This document shows positions 36,145 to 47,140 of a stretch of DNA of 64,000 bases, in pieces. Where the stretch lies: NCBI RefSeq assembly GCF_022682495.2, contig NC_071396.1:56747159-56811158 (forward strand), read 5' to 3'. How positions within the stretch are numbered: position 1 is the stretch's first letter; every line of letters starts with the position of its first letter. The notes under the pieces were generated by a model. That model searched no databases, was not told where the DNA came from, and saw nothing but the letters and a program-made list of their open reading frames with translations. The DNA comes from Desmodus rotundus. Taxonomy: Eukaryota; Chordata; Mammalia; Chiroptera; Phyllostomidae. A program made the position numbers and the translations under genes.

Positions 36145-37631
36145 GTGATACAGTGATAGAGGCCACCCTGGTCTTTGGTGTGTTGCTGAAGTCCCGTGAT
36201 TAATGTCTGTCTATCCAGATCTTTTCACAGACCTCTGGCAACCTTCACTCGGAGCGAGTCACATGTCCTGTCCACGAACCCCTCCGCTCACGTCCCTCCT
36301 CTCTTTCTGCAAATGCATGAGAGAGGGGAACGATGACTGCTTATCTACGACCGAAAACGACGCAGTTGGTGGCAGAGCCCAGGGTGATGGGGTGGGGTCC
36401 ACCGAGGAATTCGGTTTCCTGCGACCGCATCTCGAGAGGACGAGTCACGTGGCCGAGGAAGCCACCTCGGAACTCATCTGATGTCTAGAACATCTACTTG
36501 AATGAGAAAAACGTGTGCGTCCCGTCAGAACACACTTTTCCTTTCTTTCTCTGACAGAGCTTCCCCTGTACTTTAAACCCACGAAGTAGGCCTCACCGGT
36601 TCCAAAACTTCTCTGTTTTTGTCCTTTTTCACCGAAGGGCAGACGCTGATTTCTTGGGCACCGTGACACTGTCTTGGGACATAGAACTCCACTGTGTCGT
36701 CGCCACCCCCCCCACCCCCACCCCCATCCTTGAAAATGGGTCCATAGGGTGACTGTCATGAGGCGGATAGGCACGTTCACTGACAGAGAGAAGCTTCCTT
36801 CACATCGTGACACCACCCGAGATTCAACCTAAGGAGAGAATCTCCACGGCGGCCACAGAGAAAGAGACAGTTACCCACGGAGGACTTCCCGTGAGGCTAT
36901 CTATCGGCCGGTTTCGCCAGAGAAACCTCGTGGGCGGGAAGGGGCCGCAGAGAAGGATTCGAAGCCGTGACGAGCGAGGACCCGCACGCGCGAGATGACT
37001 CTATCCGGCACGGCTATCTTTCAGAACGGAAGGGCAGATGGAGCGCTTCCTAGATAAGGTCCGCCGAAAGGAGGCCGTCGTCACCGAGCCCTTACTGGAT
37101 GAAATGGTCAAGGGACTTATGGAAGAGAGAGAAGATGATCGACCGTGGGAACGGTAAAATGACAACAGACTCACGACTGTCGACCGCCGAACCTCCCGTG
37201 AAAAGAGAAACCGAAGTGAGCAGCGAAGGACTGGACCGGGGCGGGGGGGGGGGGGGGGGGAGCACGATCGCCGACACGGAGATCACACGGAGGGTGACCG
37301 CTGGGGAGGGGGACGGGGCAGAGGTGGGGAAGACGCCCAGGGAAGAAGGAGGATACGTGGTAGGTACAACAAACATAGGGGGGAGGTTAAGAAGAGCACA
37401 GCAGAGGGACGAGCCACGCAACTTCTACCTAGGACCCACGGATGTGAACGAAAGGGGGGTGGGGGATGTTGGTGGGAGGGGGATGGCGGGGCGGAGGGGA
37501 AGGAATGAAGGGGAGAGAAGAGGAAACGGGGCGAGTGCGACGGCATGATCCGTGAAATAGATGTCCGAAACACCGAAAAGAAAAGCTTCCTTCGACACGT
37601 GCGGGACGGTGTTCCGGAACAGAAAGAGAGA

Positions 37632-37984
37632 GCCCTGGCTGTCGTGGCTCGGTGGGTGGAACGCCCGAGGGTCGCGGGTCGGATTCCCGGTTCGGGTCCG
37701 GGCTCGTCGCGCCTGGGCGGCGGGCCCGGGGCTCGGTCGGTGGCGTGGGACAGGCGAGCGATGGGTGTGTGTTTCTCGCATGTGCGTGTTTCTGTCCCTC
37801 TCTTTCTCCCTCCACTCCCCTCTCTCTGAAAGTGAATCGATACGATCTTTAAAAAAGAAGAAAGAAAAAAGGAAAAAAAGAAAGGAAAGGAAAGGAAAGG
37901 AAAGGAAAGGAAAGGAAAGGAAAGGAAAGGAAAGGAAAGGAAAGGAAAGGAAAGGAAAGGAAAGGAAAGGAAAAGAACAAGGAA
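37632..37984 (+). mobile_element. Ves-type SINE with long GGAAA tail
   Basis: Head GCCCTGGCTGTCGTGGCTCG and a B-box-like GGTCGGATTCCC, then GTTTCTGTCCCTCTCTTTC and an A-rich tail. The middle is CpG-rich and diverged. The tail expanded to (GGAAA)n at about 37881-37970. Confidence 0.8.
37881..37970 (+). repeat. (GGAAA)n pentanucleotide repeat
   Basis: About 18 uninterrupted GGAAA units grown from the A-rich SINE tail. A pure homopurine tract like this can form triplex DNA, and length is likely to vary between individuals. Confidence 0.95.
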
Positions 37985-38577
37985 AAGGCTCCCTCTCCAT
38001 CTCGAACCCTGCTGGATATTTCACAGAAGATGAGTCCCGCAGCGGGCTTCTCCGCGTCCTCTCCTTGGGGAGTCCTTTGCGCTTCCTGGGCTGGTGTGTT
38101 TATTTCCTTCGCCGGATCGGGGAACTTTTTCTTTCCCATCTCTAGCTCTTTCTCTTCCGCTTCTGGCACCCCCTGCGAGGCGAATGTGGGCACGCGCCAA
38201 GAGGTCCCGGAGGCTTCTCACGTTGTCCTCGGGTTTGTGTCTATTTTCCTGGGGGGAGGGGAGGACCGTCTCCCCTTCCCATCCTTCCCCATCGACGGGT
38301 CGCTTGTCGCTTCCCCACCTGCCGAGTCGCCGATCCGATACTCGGCTTCGTCCACTCTGCTGTGGATTACCTGCGCATTGCTCTCTATTTCAGTGAGTGC
38401 GAGATCCCTTCGTTTCCGAGCGGATCTTTCTCACGCCTTAGAGGTCCTCCCTCGGTCCCCCGAGCATCTTCATAACCGACTGACCGACCGCTGCTGGCTC
38501 ATCTCCGTTTTGTGTCGTTCTCTTGCTGGAGTTTGGATCTGTTCTTTCATTTGGGCCCCGAGTCTCTTTTGTCGTCC

Positions 38578-38630
38578 CCGTCCCCTCCCCCTCCCCCTCC
38601 CCCTCCCCCTCCCCTCCCCCTCCTCCTCCT
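38578..38630. repeat. (CCCCTC)n tract
   Basis: Seven to eight C-rich hexamers. The minus strand has repeated G-runs suited to a G-quadruplex and the plus strand to an i-motif. Confidence 0.85.
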
Positions 38631-39458
38631 GGTTTTGGCAGCCTCCCCATGTGTGTTTCTACGGATGGGGTAGGGCCGGTGTGACCCCCCCCCTCCTTGG
38701 CGCACCCTGACGTAATAGGTGTGCCCTGGAGTCCGGTGGCGGGGCCTCCCGGGATCGCCCAAGCTGGGTACCCGAGGTGAACCCCCACCCCCCCACACAC
38801 ACACCCCAGTGTTGGCTGAGTACACCCTCCTCTTGCAGTCGACGGGAGGGGTTTACCGGGGCCGGTCGGCTGTGAGGAAGGGCTGGCTGGGACCTCTGAC
38901 CGCTGCCCTCCCTGGAGGATCGGCAGTGGGGCGGGGTTGGGGGTTGGGGGCGTGAGGGGTCCGGGTGGCCGCTCTCCTGCGTGGCCCGTCGGTGTCTCCC
39001 CGGGTGTGCGGGCTCCGGGGCCTCCGGGGCCTCCCACGTGCTGCAGGCTGAGGTCGGACTCCGCCTGGGTTGTGCCCGGGGACGCCCCACGTGAGCGATG
39101 GGGCCAGGCCCGGGGCGGCCGCTACTCGTGCCGGGCTCGAGCCATGAACACCCTACGCCTGCCGCTGGTGCCGGGGGGGCCTGGGGCCTGGGGCCTGGGG
39201 ACGCTCCGCGAGCCGTGCGGGGGTGGTGGGGTGGCAGGGGGGGGTGGCGCTGGGCGGGGGCTCACCGAGGCCGGCCATCGCCCGTTTGAGAGATTTTAAG
39301 AAGTCGTGACGTGTGAGCCCAGACCCGCCATCGGTACAGAGAAGCCCCTGAGAACCGCTGGGGTGGGCCTGCGTGTCGGGTTGGGCCGAGCCTCGGGGAA
39401 TCTCTGGGGAGGGGCAGACAGCGTCAGCTGGGTCGATGGAGTCTCAGAGAGGGCACGG

Positions 39459-39523
39459 GCCCTGTGGCCCTGTGGCCCTGTGACCCAGTGGCCCTGTGGC
39501 TCTGTGGCTCTGTGGCTCTGTGG
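39459..39523 (+). repeat. 8-bp tandem repeat (CCCTGTGG / CTCTGTGG)
   Basis: Eight units with period 8: five CCCTGTGG-type (two of them with a substitution), then three CTCTGTGG-type. Confidence 0.85.
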
Positions 39524-39889
39524 GGGGGAGGGTGCGTGCGGACAGGGAGTGATGGCCTCTGCCCGCCTCGCCCGAGGGGAGGGACGCTGTTCCCCGCCTC
39601 TCAACTGCACCACCAGCGCCTGGCGAGCTTCCGTCCCAGGTGCTGGAGCTCAGAGGGAATGAGACCGAGTGAGTCCGAGTGCGGGTTCTTTCAGAGGAAC
39701 TGCTCGGGACTCCGGCGGTTTCTTTGGCCAGCCGGCTGGATCCCCGCTGGTTTTGGCCACTGGGAGTTACGGGGGACTTCTCTTCCTGGCACCCGGAACC
39801 CTGGGCTGCGGCACCCGGTGGGGTAGTGGGACTCCTCGCTCTGAGATATCTCTCCTGAATGGGGCGCTCCCCCCCCAACCTGAGAGTGG

Positions 39890-39945
39890 GACTGGCCCGC
39901 CCCTCGGCTCCGCCCCGGCTACCGGTCCCCGCGCATGCGGTTTCT
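39890..39945. promoter_or_regulatory. Candidate CpG promoter: GC boxes and NRF1-like site
   Basis: GC-box-like GCCCGCCCC and CTCCGCCCCGG (39895-39919) lie just before CGCGCATGCGG (39930-39940), which fits the NRF1 consensus YGCGCAYGCGC except its last base. It lies ~2.3 kb left of the first large TTAGGG-like array. NRF1 has been reported to promote human telomere (TERRA) transcription; a like role here is only inferred. Confidence 0.35.
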
Positions 39946-41285
39946 TGGAGTCCGTCCTCGTCGGACTTCTGTCCCCTCCGTTTTCCGACGGTGCCGAACG
40001 ACGGCCCTTCTACGGTTCAGTTGCGACTTGGATGGGGCTCTGCGGGGAGGCGGGCCGCGTTCACCCTCGGCTCCCTAGGACCGCAAGTCCACCCGCATTC
40101 TTCAGAGCCGGGGGTCCACCGGTGCCTTTGGGCCACCTCGACCCATGGACTACACCCTTCGCCAACAGGAACGCGACCCTAACGGTTCCTTTCCAGAACA
40201 CAAACGGAAACGGAATGTCGGGCGAAGGCGACATCTCATGAAGCGACTGGGACTGGCCTTAGAATCTCATCTCCTTTTTGTCTCTCTAGCTTAAGCTCGC
40301 TCTCTCACTGCCCTACTTCTGCTTCGGCCACTCCTCCCCCCTCCGCCCACCACCCCCGTCCCCAACAACCCCCCCCTTCTATCCACCCCCCCCAACCGCA
40401 GGTCCCCTTGGAGACCCACGGGACTGGGGAGAGTCCCCCAGATACCCAATAGTGCTGCACCACCCCGGGATCACCCCACCATTCTCGCCCCCCCGCCCCC
40501 CGCCGCCCGCACGATGTCACCCACGGTGGGCTCCACGGGAGTATTTCTCAGATCGTCCTGTCCCGTGACACCTGACGCCAATCGTAACGCGGGAGGCAGT
40601 TCCAAAGTGGGGGAGCTGCTTGCTCCACTGTCTGTGATGTTCCGAGAACTCTGCCCGGAGGACCAGGGCGTGCGTGGATGGACGTGCCCCTCGATACTCA
40701 CATGATGGGGGAGTGCACCTAGCGGCAGCGTTTTGGTGGGAGCGAGACCGTGCCCTCTCGGGCCCTAGACTGGTTTTCGGGAGCCCCAGACGAAGGAGGC
40801 ACATGTCCAACGTGTGACTCTAAACTACATCACCTCAGTGTGTATGTGCAGAAAGAAAAGTTCAGGAAGCAGTCGCAGGCCGGGAGGCTGCTTCCCAAAG
40901 GAGACGAGGAGGGAATGACGATCCACTCCCCAAACAACACACATTCCTTCTGGCTGGCGGCCTTCTGACCAAGCCTCAGTCATGGGAGAGGAGAGGGCCC
41001 TGTGCAGGCCCCACAAGGCCTACAGGAATGAGCTCTCTGTGCACTTTGCTCAGTTTCCCTGTGAACCCCAACCTGAGAAAGAAAGGCAGAGAAGGGGGGT
41101 AGGGTGAGGAAGAAGGGATACGGTCTATTAAAAAACAGCCAAAACGACGACAGGCAACAAAGGTTTCCGTGCTCAGTGTCACACACCCTATTTCCATTGG
41201 CCATCCTTTGTTTTTGTTTTTGTTTTTGTTTTACGATTTCACTTATTTACCTTGATATTGTTCCAAAGAGATTTGGCTTGCTGGC

Positions 41286-41502
41286 TCTTAGAGGGAGGGG
41301 AAGGGAGGGAGAAAGAGAGGGAGAGAAACATCAGTGTATGACAGATACAGGTTGCTTCACACAAGCCCCCCCTCTCCCCCCCCGTTGGGGATCCTGGCCT
41401 GCAACCCAAGTGTGTTGCAGGGTGGAACTGGGAATTGAACCGGCAACCATTCGGTTCCCAGGCCAGCTCTCCGTGTACAGATGGAGCCCTGCCAGCCAGG
41501 CC
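41286..41502 (-). mobile_element. Ves-like SINE, inverted
   Basis: On + it runs from a GGGAGGGAGAAAGAGAGGGAGAG tract through AAACATCAGTGTATGACAGA and GGGAATTGAACCGGCAACC (inverted B-box region) to GGAGCCCTGCCAGCCAGG, the reverse of the SINE head. Diverged from the three + strand copies and probably older. Confidence 0.7.
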
Positions 41503-42257
41503 TCCGACGGTCATTTTACTGATGGTATCAGCAGCTGTCAGGGAGGATACATTCCTCTGCCCTCCTAGGGTCTCTGCCTGGGCGGACCCTGGAGACCGAC
41601 GTGAGGTGGACAAATCCCAGAAAAGGGCATTCTGATCATCCTTACCATTTTTTAAACATTGATTTGTAGAGACAGAGGAGAGGGGAGGGAGAGAGACCTT
41701 CTCACCTCTGGCTCTTCCTGTGAGCATGGTGGCTGGCAACCCTTCCCCAGCCCCCAGCCCCCCCCGCCCACCTCATGAGGCAAACAGTGAGCAGAGGCTG
41801 GCGATGAATGATGAACCAAAGTTATACACGGTTTGTTTGCTGGTCGGTCGGTCGGTCGGTCAGTCGGTTTTTCTTGGAGCAGTGTGGACCCCTCCTCTTC
41901 TCCCTTCCAGACCCTGGGATGAATATACATGCAGTCTCAAAGGCTTTCTTTCCCAGAGAGTGGGAAGGATACATATTGGAAGGTCAAGGGCTCCCCTCCT
42001 CCTGTGTTCTCACAGTGTTTCTCATGATGTTCGGAACACCTGGCCATCTTGTGGCACTGACTGAGCGCCGCACTGCTGAGCCAGTGGGTGAGACGTCTCT
42101 CACCCTTCCCTTTGTTTCTTTGTCCCCGCCTGCCCCACCCCCCGCCCCGTTCTTATCCTCCGTTTTTAACCCAGGACAGTTTTAGTTCCTCCAGGTGTCT
42201 TCTTCTCATTCTTTTCTGTCCTCTATTTTCCCAGTACCGCGATGGGGGGCAAGGGGG
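41503..42257. other. Low-copy sequence up to the telomere-like array
   Basis: Includes a (GGTC)n stretch at 41841-41868 and a probable SINE tail fragment. No gene recognised. It ends at a sharp junction: GGGGGGCAAGGGGGTA, then TTAGGG repeats. Confidence 0.5.
41648..41705 (-). mobile_element. Possible 3' fragment of an inverted Ves-type SINE
   Basis: TTTTTTAAACATTGATTTGT followed by a GAGAGGGGAGGGAGAGAGA tract looks like the reverse of a Ves tail. The head cannot be seen. Confidence 0.35.
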
Positions 42258-44262
42258 TATTAGGGTTAGGGATAGGAATAGGGTTAGCGTTAGGGCTAGG
42301 GTTAGGGTTAGGGCGAGGGTTAGCGTTAGGGTTAGGGTTAGGGTTAGAAGTAGCGATAGGTTTAGGGTTAGGGTTAGGGATATGGCTAGGGTTAGAGTTA
42401 GGTTTAGGAATAGTGTTAGGGTTAGGATTAATGCTAGGATTAGAGTTAGGTTAGAGGTAGGGTTAGGTTTAGAATTATGGTTACGGTTAGGGTTAGGGAG
42501 AGGGTTAGGGTTAGGGAGAGGGTTAGGGTTAGGGATAGGGTTAGGGTTAGGGATGGTGGTCGGGTAATGGTTAGGGTTAGGGATAGTTTTAGGGTTAGGA
42601 TTAAGCCTAGGATTAGAGTTAGGTTTAGGGGTAAGGTTAGGTTTAGAATTAGGGATAGGGTTAGGTTAGGGTTAGATTTACTATTATGGTTAGGGTTAGG
42701 GATAGGGTTAGGGTTAGGATTAAGGCTAGGATTAGAGTTAGGTTTAGGGTTATTGTTAGGGATATGGTTAGGGTTATGGCTAGTGTTTGTGTTAGGGATA
42801 GGGCCTGGGTTAGGGTTCGGGTTAGAGATAGAGTTAACGTTAAAGCTAGGGTTAGCGTTAACGTTCGGGGTAGGCTTAGGTTTAGGGTTAGGGTTAGAGA
42901 TGCAGGCAGGATTAGAGTTAGGGTTAGGGGTAGGGTTAGGTTTATAATTAGGGTTAGGTTTAGGGTTAGGGCTTGGTTAGGGTTAGAGATAGGGTTAGGG
43001 TTAGGGTTAGGGATAGGGTTAGATTTAGAGATAGGACTAGGGTTAGCCTTAGTGTTAGAGATAGGCATAGTGATAGGGTTAGGGGTAGGGCTAGGGCTAG
43101 GGGTAGGGTTAGGGATAGGGTTAGTGTTAGGATTAGGGGTAGGGCTAGGGTTAGGGTTAGGATTGAGGCTAGGATTAGAGTTAGGCTTAGAGATAGGGTT
43201 AGGGCTAGGGTGTGGTTTAGGTATGGGGTTAGGTTTACTATTATGGTTAGGGTTAGGGTTAGGGCTAGGGTTAGGGTTAGGGATAGGGTTAGAGTTAGGG
43301 TTAGGGTCAGGGTTAGGGTTAGGGTTAGGCCTAGGTTTAGGGTTAGGGTGAGGTTTACTATTATGGTTAGGATTAGGGGTAGGGGTAGGGCTAGGTTTAG
43401 AATTAGGGTTAGATTTAGGTTTAGGGTTAAGGTTAGGGTGAGGGTTAGGGTTACGGTTAGGGTTACGGTTAGGGCTAGGGTTAGGGTTAAGTTTAGGGTT
43501 AGGTTAGGGTTAGGTTTAGGGTTGGGTTTAGGGTTAGGGGTTAGGGTTCGGGTTTGGGTTAGGGTTAGGGCTTGGGCTAGGGCTAGGGTTAAGCTTAGGG
43601 CTAGGGTTAGGGTTAGGGTTAGGATTGAGGCAGGACTAGAATTACGGTTAGGGGTAGGATTCGTTTTAGGGTTAGGGTTGGGGATAGGGTTAGGGTTAGA
43701 GTTTGGGTTAGTGATGCAGCTATCGTTAGGGTTAGGGCTAGTGTTAGGGATTGGGCTAGGGTTAGGATTAAGGCTAGGATTAGTGGTAGGGTTAGGGGTA
43801 GGGATAGGTTTAGAATTCGGGCTAGGGTTAGGGTTAGAGCTAGGGTTAGCTTGAGGATAGGGTTAGGGTTAGGATTAGGGGAACGGCTAGGGCTAGGGTT
43901 AGGGTTAGGAGTACAGCTGGGTTTATGGTAAGCGTTAGCATAGGGTTAGTGTTAAGGTTAAGGCTAGGATTAGAGTTTGGGTTAGGGGTAGGGATAGGTT
44001 TAGTATTAGGATTAGGATTATGGCTAGGGTTAGTGTTAGGGTTCGGTTAGGGGTGGGCTAGGGTTAGGCTTAGACTTAGGGATAGGGTTAGGGTTATGGC
44101 TAGGATTAGGGATAGGGTTAGGTTTACTATTATGATTAGGGATTGGGTTAGGGCTAGGGTTAAGGCTTGGATTATGGGTAGGGTTAGGAATAGGGTTAGG
44201 GTTAGGGCTAGGGTTAATGTTACTGGTAAGGTTAGGGTAGGGCTACAGCTAGAATACGGCTA
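42258..44262 (+). repeat. Large degenerate TTAGGG array (2.0 kb)
   Basis: G-strand on +, hexamers mostly TTAGGG with ATAGGG, CTAGGG, TTTAGGG and TTAGAG variants. Two longer phrases recur at irregular spacing: GATTAAGGCTAGGATTAGAG-like (near 42428, 42600, 42718, 43163, 43770) and GGTTTACTATTATGGTTAGG-like (near 42668, 43231, 43351, 44121). The array abuts low-copy DNA on its left with no satellite between them. Confidence 0.93.
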
Positions 44263-44467
44263 GATGTATGGGAAAGTCCTAGAAGAATAGTGCATTTCAG
44301 AGTAAACACACTCCTGTATTTTCATTCAGTTCGTTGATGATGGGAAGGTATTTCTGTAAATCCTTGCACTCAAACTTAACAATGAAAATGATAACACAGA
44401 AAAATAGCTGATCATATGTATTGATATGGCACAAGGCACTCATTTCCAATTGAACTGATATGAGCAC
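44263..44467. repeat. 3' end of a satellite unit
   Basis: Matches the tail that follows the telomere-like block in the 2041-bp unit (AATAGTGCATTTCA, CTCCTGTATTTTCATTCAGT, GCTGATCAT). It shows the array at 42258 is the enlarged block of a unit whose front is missing. Confidence 0.85.
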
Positions 44468-47140
44468 ATTGATCTAGTGCTGCGTTCATGCTGAAAGCCA
44501 TTTCTAAGGAACATGTTCATTCCCTAGTAACCTGGCAGCTTTCAAACCGTTCACTCCTGTGCTGTGTGAGAGAAATTCACTCGAATAGATTAAGGGGACT
44601 GCGAGCTGCACATGCATTTCTACCTTGAAAACAATGTATGGTCAAAGTGAGGTAGTAGGCTGTTGCTTCTCTTCTTCCTGGGGCTACGCTTTTCTGATGG
44701 AAAAAGTACCTAGGAGAAAACTCTACTGTGGAATCTCATTCCCCTTCAAGGATCACAAAGTGCTATGCTAGCATTCACTCCTTTGCTGACGGGAAATCAT
44801 TTCAGTATCTGTTTGGCTATGACACGACCCAGAGATCCTATATTTCATGAAAGTACTTCGACAGGATTCTGACAAGTGTACGTACTATGTTAGACACAAC
44901 TCCTTTCTCCTTCTACTGAAATGATAACATTGATAACATGTCAAATAGTGTGAATGGATTTTGTTGAAAACACTTTTCGCACAACTTAACATATCCTGAA
45001 TGATGTAGGGGAGTGCAAACTCTTCACTGCTGTATTCTCACAGTGGAATGAATGCCCTTGTAGGCCCATGTGGTTACTTTAGCGCTTTGCTCCTGTAATG
45101 CTTCAGGAACGTGTGAAGTCCAAGGGACGTTGTATACTGTACATGCATTTCGTAGGCTACACTCTTATTCTCCCATTACATCTACTACTGAAACGAGAAT
45201 ATTGAGAAGACGTTCAATACTGAGGTGCCTTGGTTAAAAAAAAACAAAAAAAACCCCCGCTTCCTATGAAATAGGTTTGCTCCCGAGTGATTCTGAGGAG
45301 AAAAAAAATCCTCATTAATGTATTATAGTCCACTGGAAGCCCCACAGGGTACTCTGAGATTCACATTCCCTTAGATCTTCAGAAATTTGGAGTCCAAGTC
45401 ATATAGTATTGCTTAGAGGTCTTTCAACGTCTGGATATGCTTCTCTCCCATAAAGCATAATTTGGCGAAAACTGTGGTAGACAAGCTTACTCTAATTCTT
45501 AGTTGGCATAATCCTGTGCTTCCCTTCACTCATTTGGTTTCGGGAATGTGATTCTGGAAATCTTTGGTTAGCAAAGTTACCGCCAAGATGATCATAAAGA
45601 AAACCAATTGAAATGACTTTCTAAATCGGTCGATTATATCGGACACCGCATTCATTTCTCACTCTAATGAAATGAGTCCACTGATCTAGTGTTACACACT
45701 GCAGATGAAATGTGTTAATAATGTGCATGTAAGAAACATCCAGAATCCTAGTTATTTGGAAGCTTTCAAAGAATTCCTTGCTGTTCTATCTGAAGGAAAC
45801 TCAATCGAATAGAGTAAGTGGATTGTGACCTTCATGTGCACATCTATGTTCGAAAGCCAGTTCTGTCCACAAGAGGTAGGAGTCAATACCTGCACATCGC
45901 CCTCCGACTATGCTTTTGTGCGGGAAAAAATAGAACGGTGAAAACTCTACCCTCGCAGCTCATTGTACTGTAAAGTTCAGATACAGCTATGCCCCTATTC
46001 ATTTACTATTGATGGAAAATGATCTCTCAGTATCCTTTTGGCTAGGACACAACCCACAGCTCTGATATTTGAGACGATATATGTTTAAGGATAGAGTTAG
46101 GTTTCGGGCTAGCATTGTGGTTACGGTTAGGGCTAGGGTTAGGGCAAGCGTTAAGGTTAGGGTTAGGGATTGGGCTAGGGTTAGGGTTAGGGTTAAAGAT
46201 GGGGTTAGGGCTAGGGTTAGGTTTAGGTTTAGGGCTAGGGTTAGGGTTAGGGCTAGGGTTAGGGCAAGCGTTAAGGTTAGGGTTAGGGATCGGGCTAGGC
46301 TTAGGGTTAGGGTTAAAGATGAGGTTAGGGCTACGGTTAGGTTTAGGTTTAGGGCTAGGGTTAGGGTTAGGGCTAGGGTTCGTTTAGGGTCATGGTTAGG
46401 GATAGGGTTAGGGTTAGGGTTAAGGCTAGGATTAGAGTTATTGTTAGGGTAGGGTAAGGTTTAGAATAAGAGTTAGGATTAGGGTTAGGGCTAGGTTTAG
46501 GGTTAGGGATAGGGTTAGGCTTAGGGCTAGGGTTAGGGTTAGGGTTAGGGATATGGCTAGGGTTTGGGATAGGGTTAGGGACAGGGTTATGGTTAGGATT
46601 AAGGCTAGGATTAGAGTTAGGGTTAGAGGTAGGGTTAGTTTTAGAATTAGGGTTAGGGTTAGGGTTAGGGCTCGGGTTAGGGTTAGGAATAGGGTTAGGG
46701 TTATGGCTAGGGTTAGGGTTAGGGCTCGGGTTAGGGTTAGGGATAGGGTTAGGGTTATGGCTAGGGTTAGGGTTAGGGTTAGGGTTAGGAATAGGGATTC
46801 GGCTAGGGTTTGGGATAGGGTTAGGGTTAGGGTTAGGGTTCGGATTAGGGTTAGGTTTAGGTTTACTATTATGATTATGATTAGGGTTAGGGTTAGGGTT
46901 AGGGCTAGGGCAAGAGCTAGAATACGGCTAGAGGTATGGAAAAGTGTTTCATAGAAGAATAGTGCATTTCAGAGTAAACACACTCCTGTGCTTTCATTCA
47001 GTTCGTTGATGATGGGAAATTATTTCATGTAACCTTTGCACTCAAATTTAACAACGAAAACGATAACACAGAAAAAAAGCTGATCAGAAGTATATGATAT
47101 GGTACAGGGTACTCATTTGCAATTCAACTGATATGAGCAC
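44468..47140. repeat. Old satellite unit with enlarged telomere-like block
   Basis: Starts ATTGATCTAGTGCTGCG and follows the 2041-bp unit in order, with many substitutions and small indels. The size of 2.67 kb comes from the block at 46091-46932. The CENP-B-like site is decayed (CCCGCTTCCTATGAAA: the CGAA half has become TGAA). Confidence 0.9.
46091..46932 (+). repeat. Telomere-like block (0.84 kb) with internal duplications
   Basis: TTAGGG variants on +. Contains a 120-bp tandem duplication (46135-46254 and 46255-46374) and a 54-bp one marked by GGCTCGGG at 46669 and 46723. Confidence 0.93.

Larger units (their letters stand above)
34507..37631. other. GC-rich low-copy sequence with microsatellites, no gene recognised
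   Basis: Holds a (GT)n plus GGGGGT tract (35042-35090), a CCG/CAC tract (35957-35992), (CA)n (36122-36144), a C/A-rich tract near 36705-36726 and G18 (37243-37260). Open frames of 60-200 codons occur on both strands but overlap freely, are skewed by GC content and simple repeats, and resemble no family I know. Confidence 0.5.
37985..41285. other. GC-rich low-copy sequence, no gene recognised
   Basis: Very CpG-rich from about 38030 to 40200. It includes (CCCCTC)n, an 8-bp tandem repeat, a promoter-like cluster near 39900 and (TTTTTG)n at 41210-41233. The longest frame, 226 codons at 38030-38710 on +, ends in a repeat-encoded Pro-Leu tract and overlaps a 199-codon frame on the other strand, so I do not call it a gene. 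Confidence 0.5.

Noticed and set aside
38030..38710. 226-codon frame on + and 199-codon frame on - in GC-rich DNA
   Set aside because: Mutually overlapping, contain repeat-encoded Pro-Leu or Gly-Glu tracts, and show no recognisable domain.
41841..41868. (GGTC)n and nearby direct repeats as an origin or att site
   Set aside because: Simple tetranucleotide repeat in mammalian DNA with no associated element.
42973..43854. 293-codon frame treated as a gene
   Set aside because: It encodes only Val-Arg/Gly-Leu dipeptides from TTAGGG repeats. Kept as an observation about repeat translation, not as a CDS.
42258..44262. True terminal telomere
   Set aside because: Hexamers are heavily degenerate, perfect runs are only a few units long, and satellite DNA follows.
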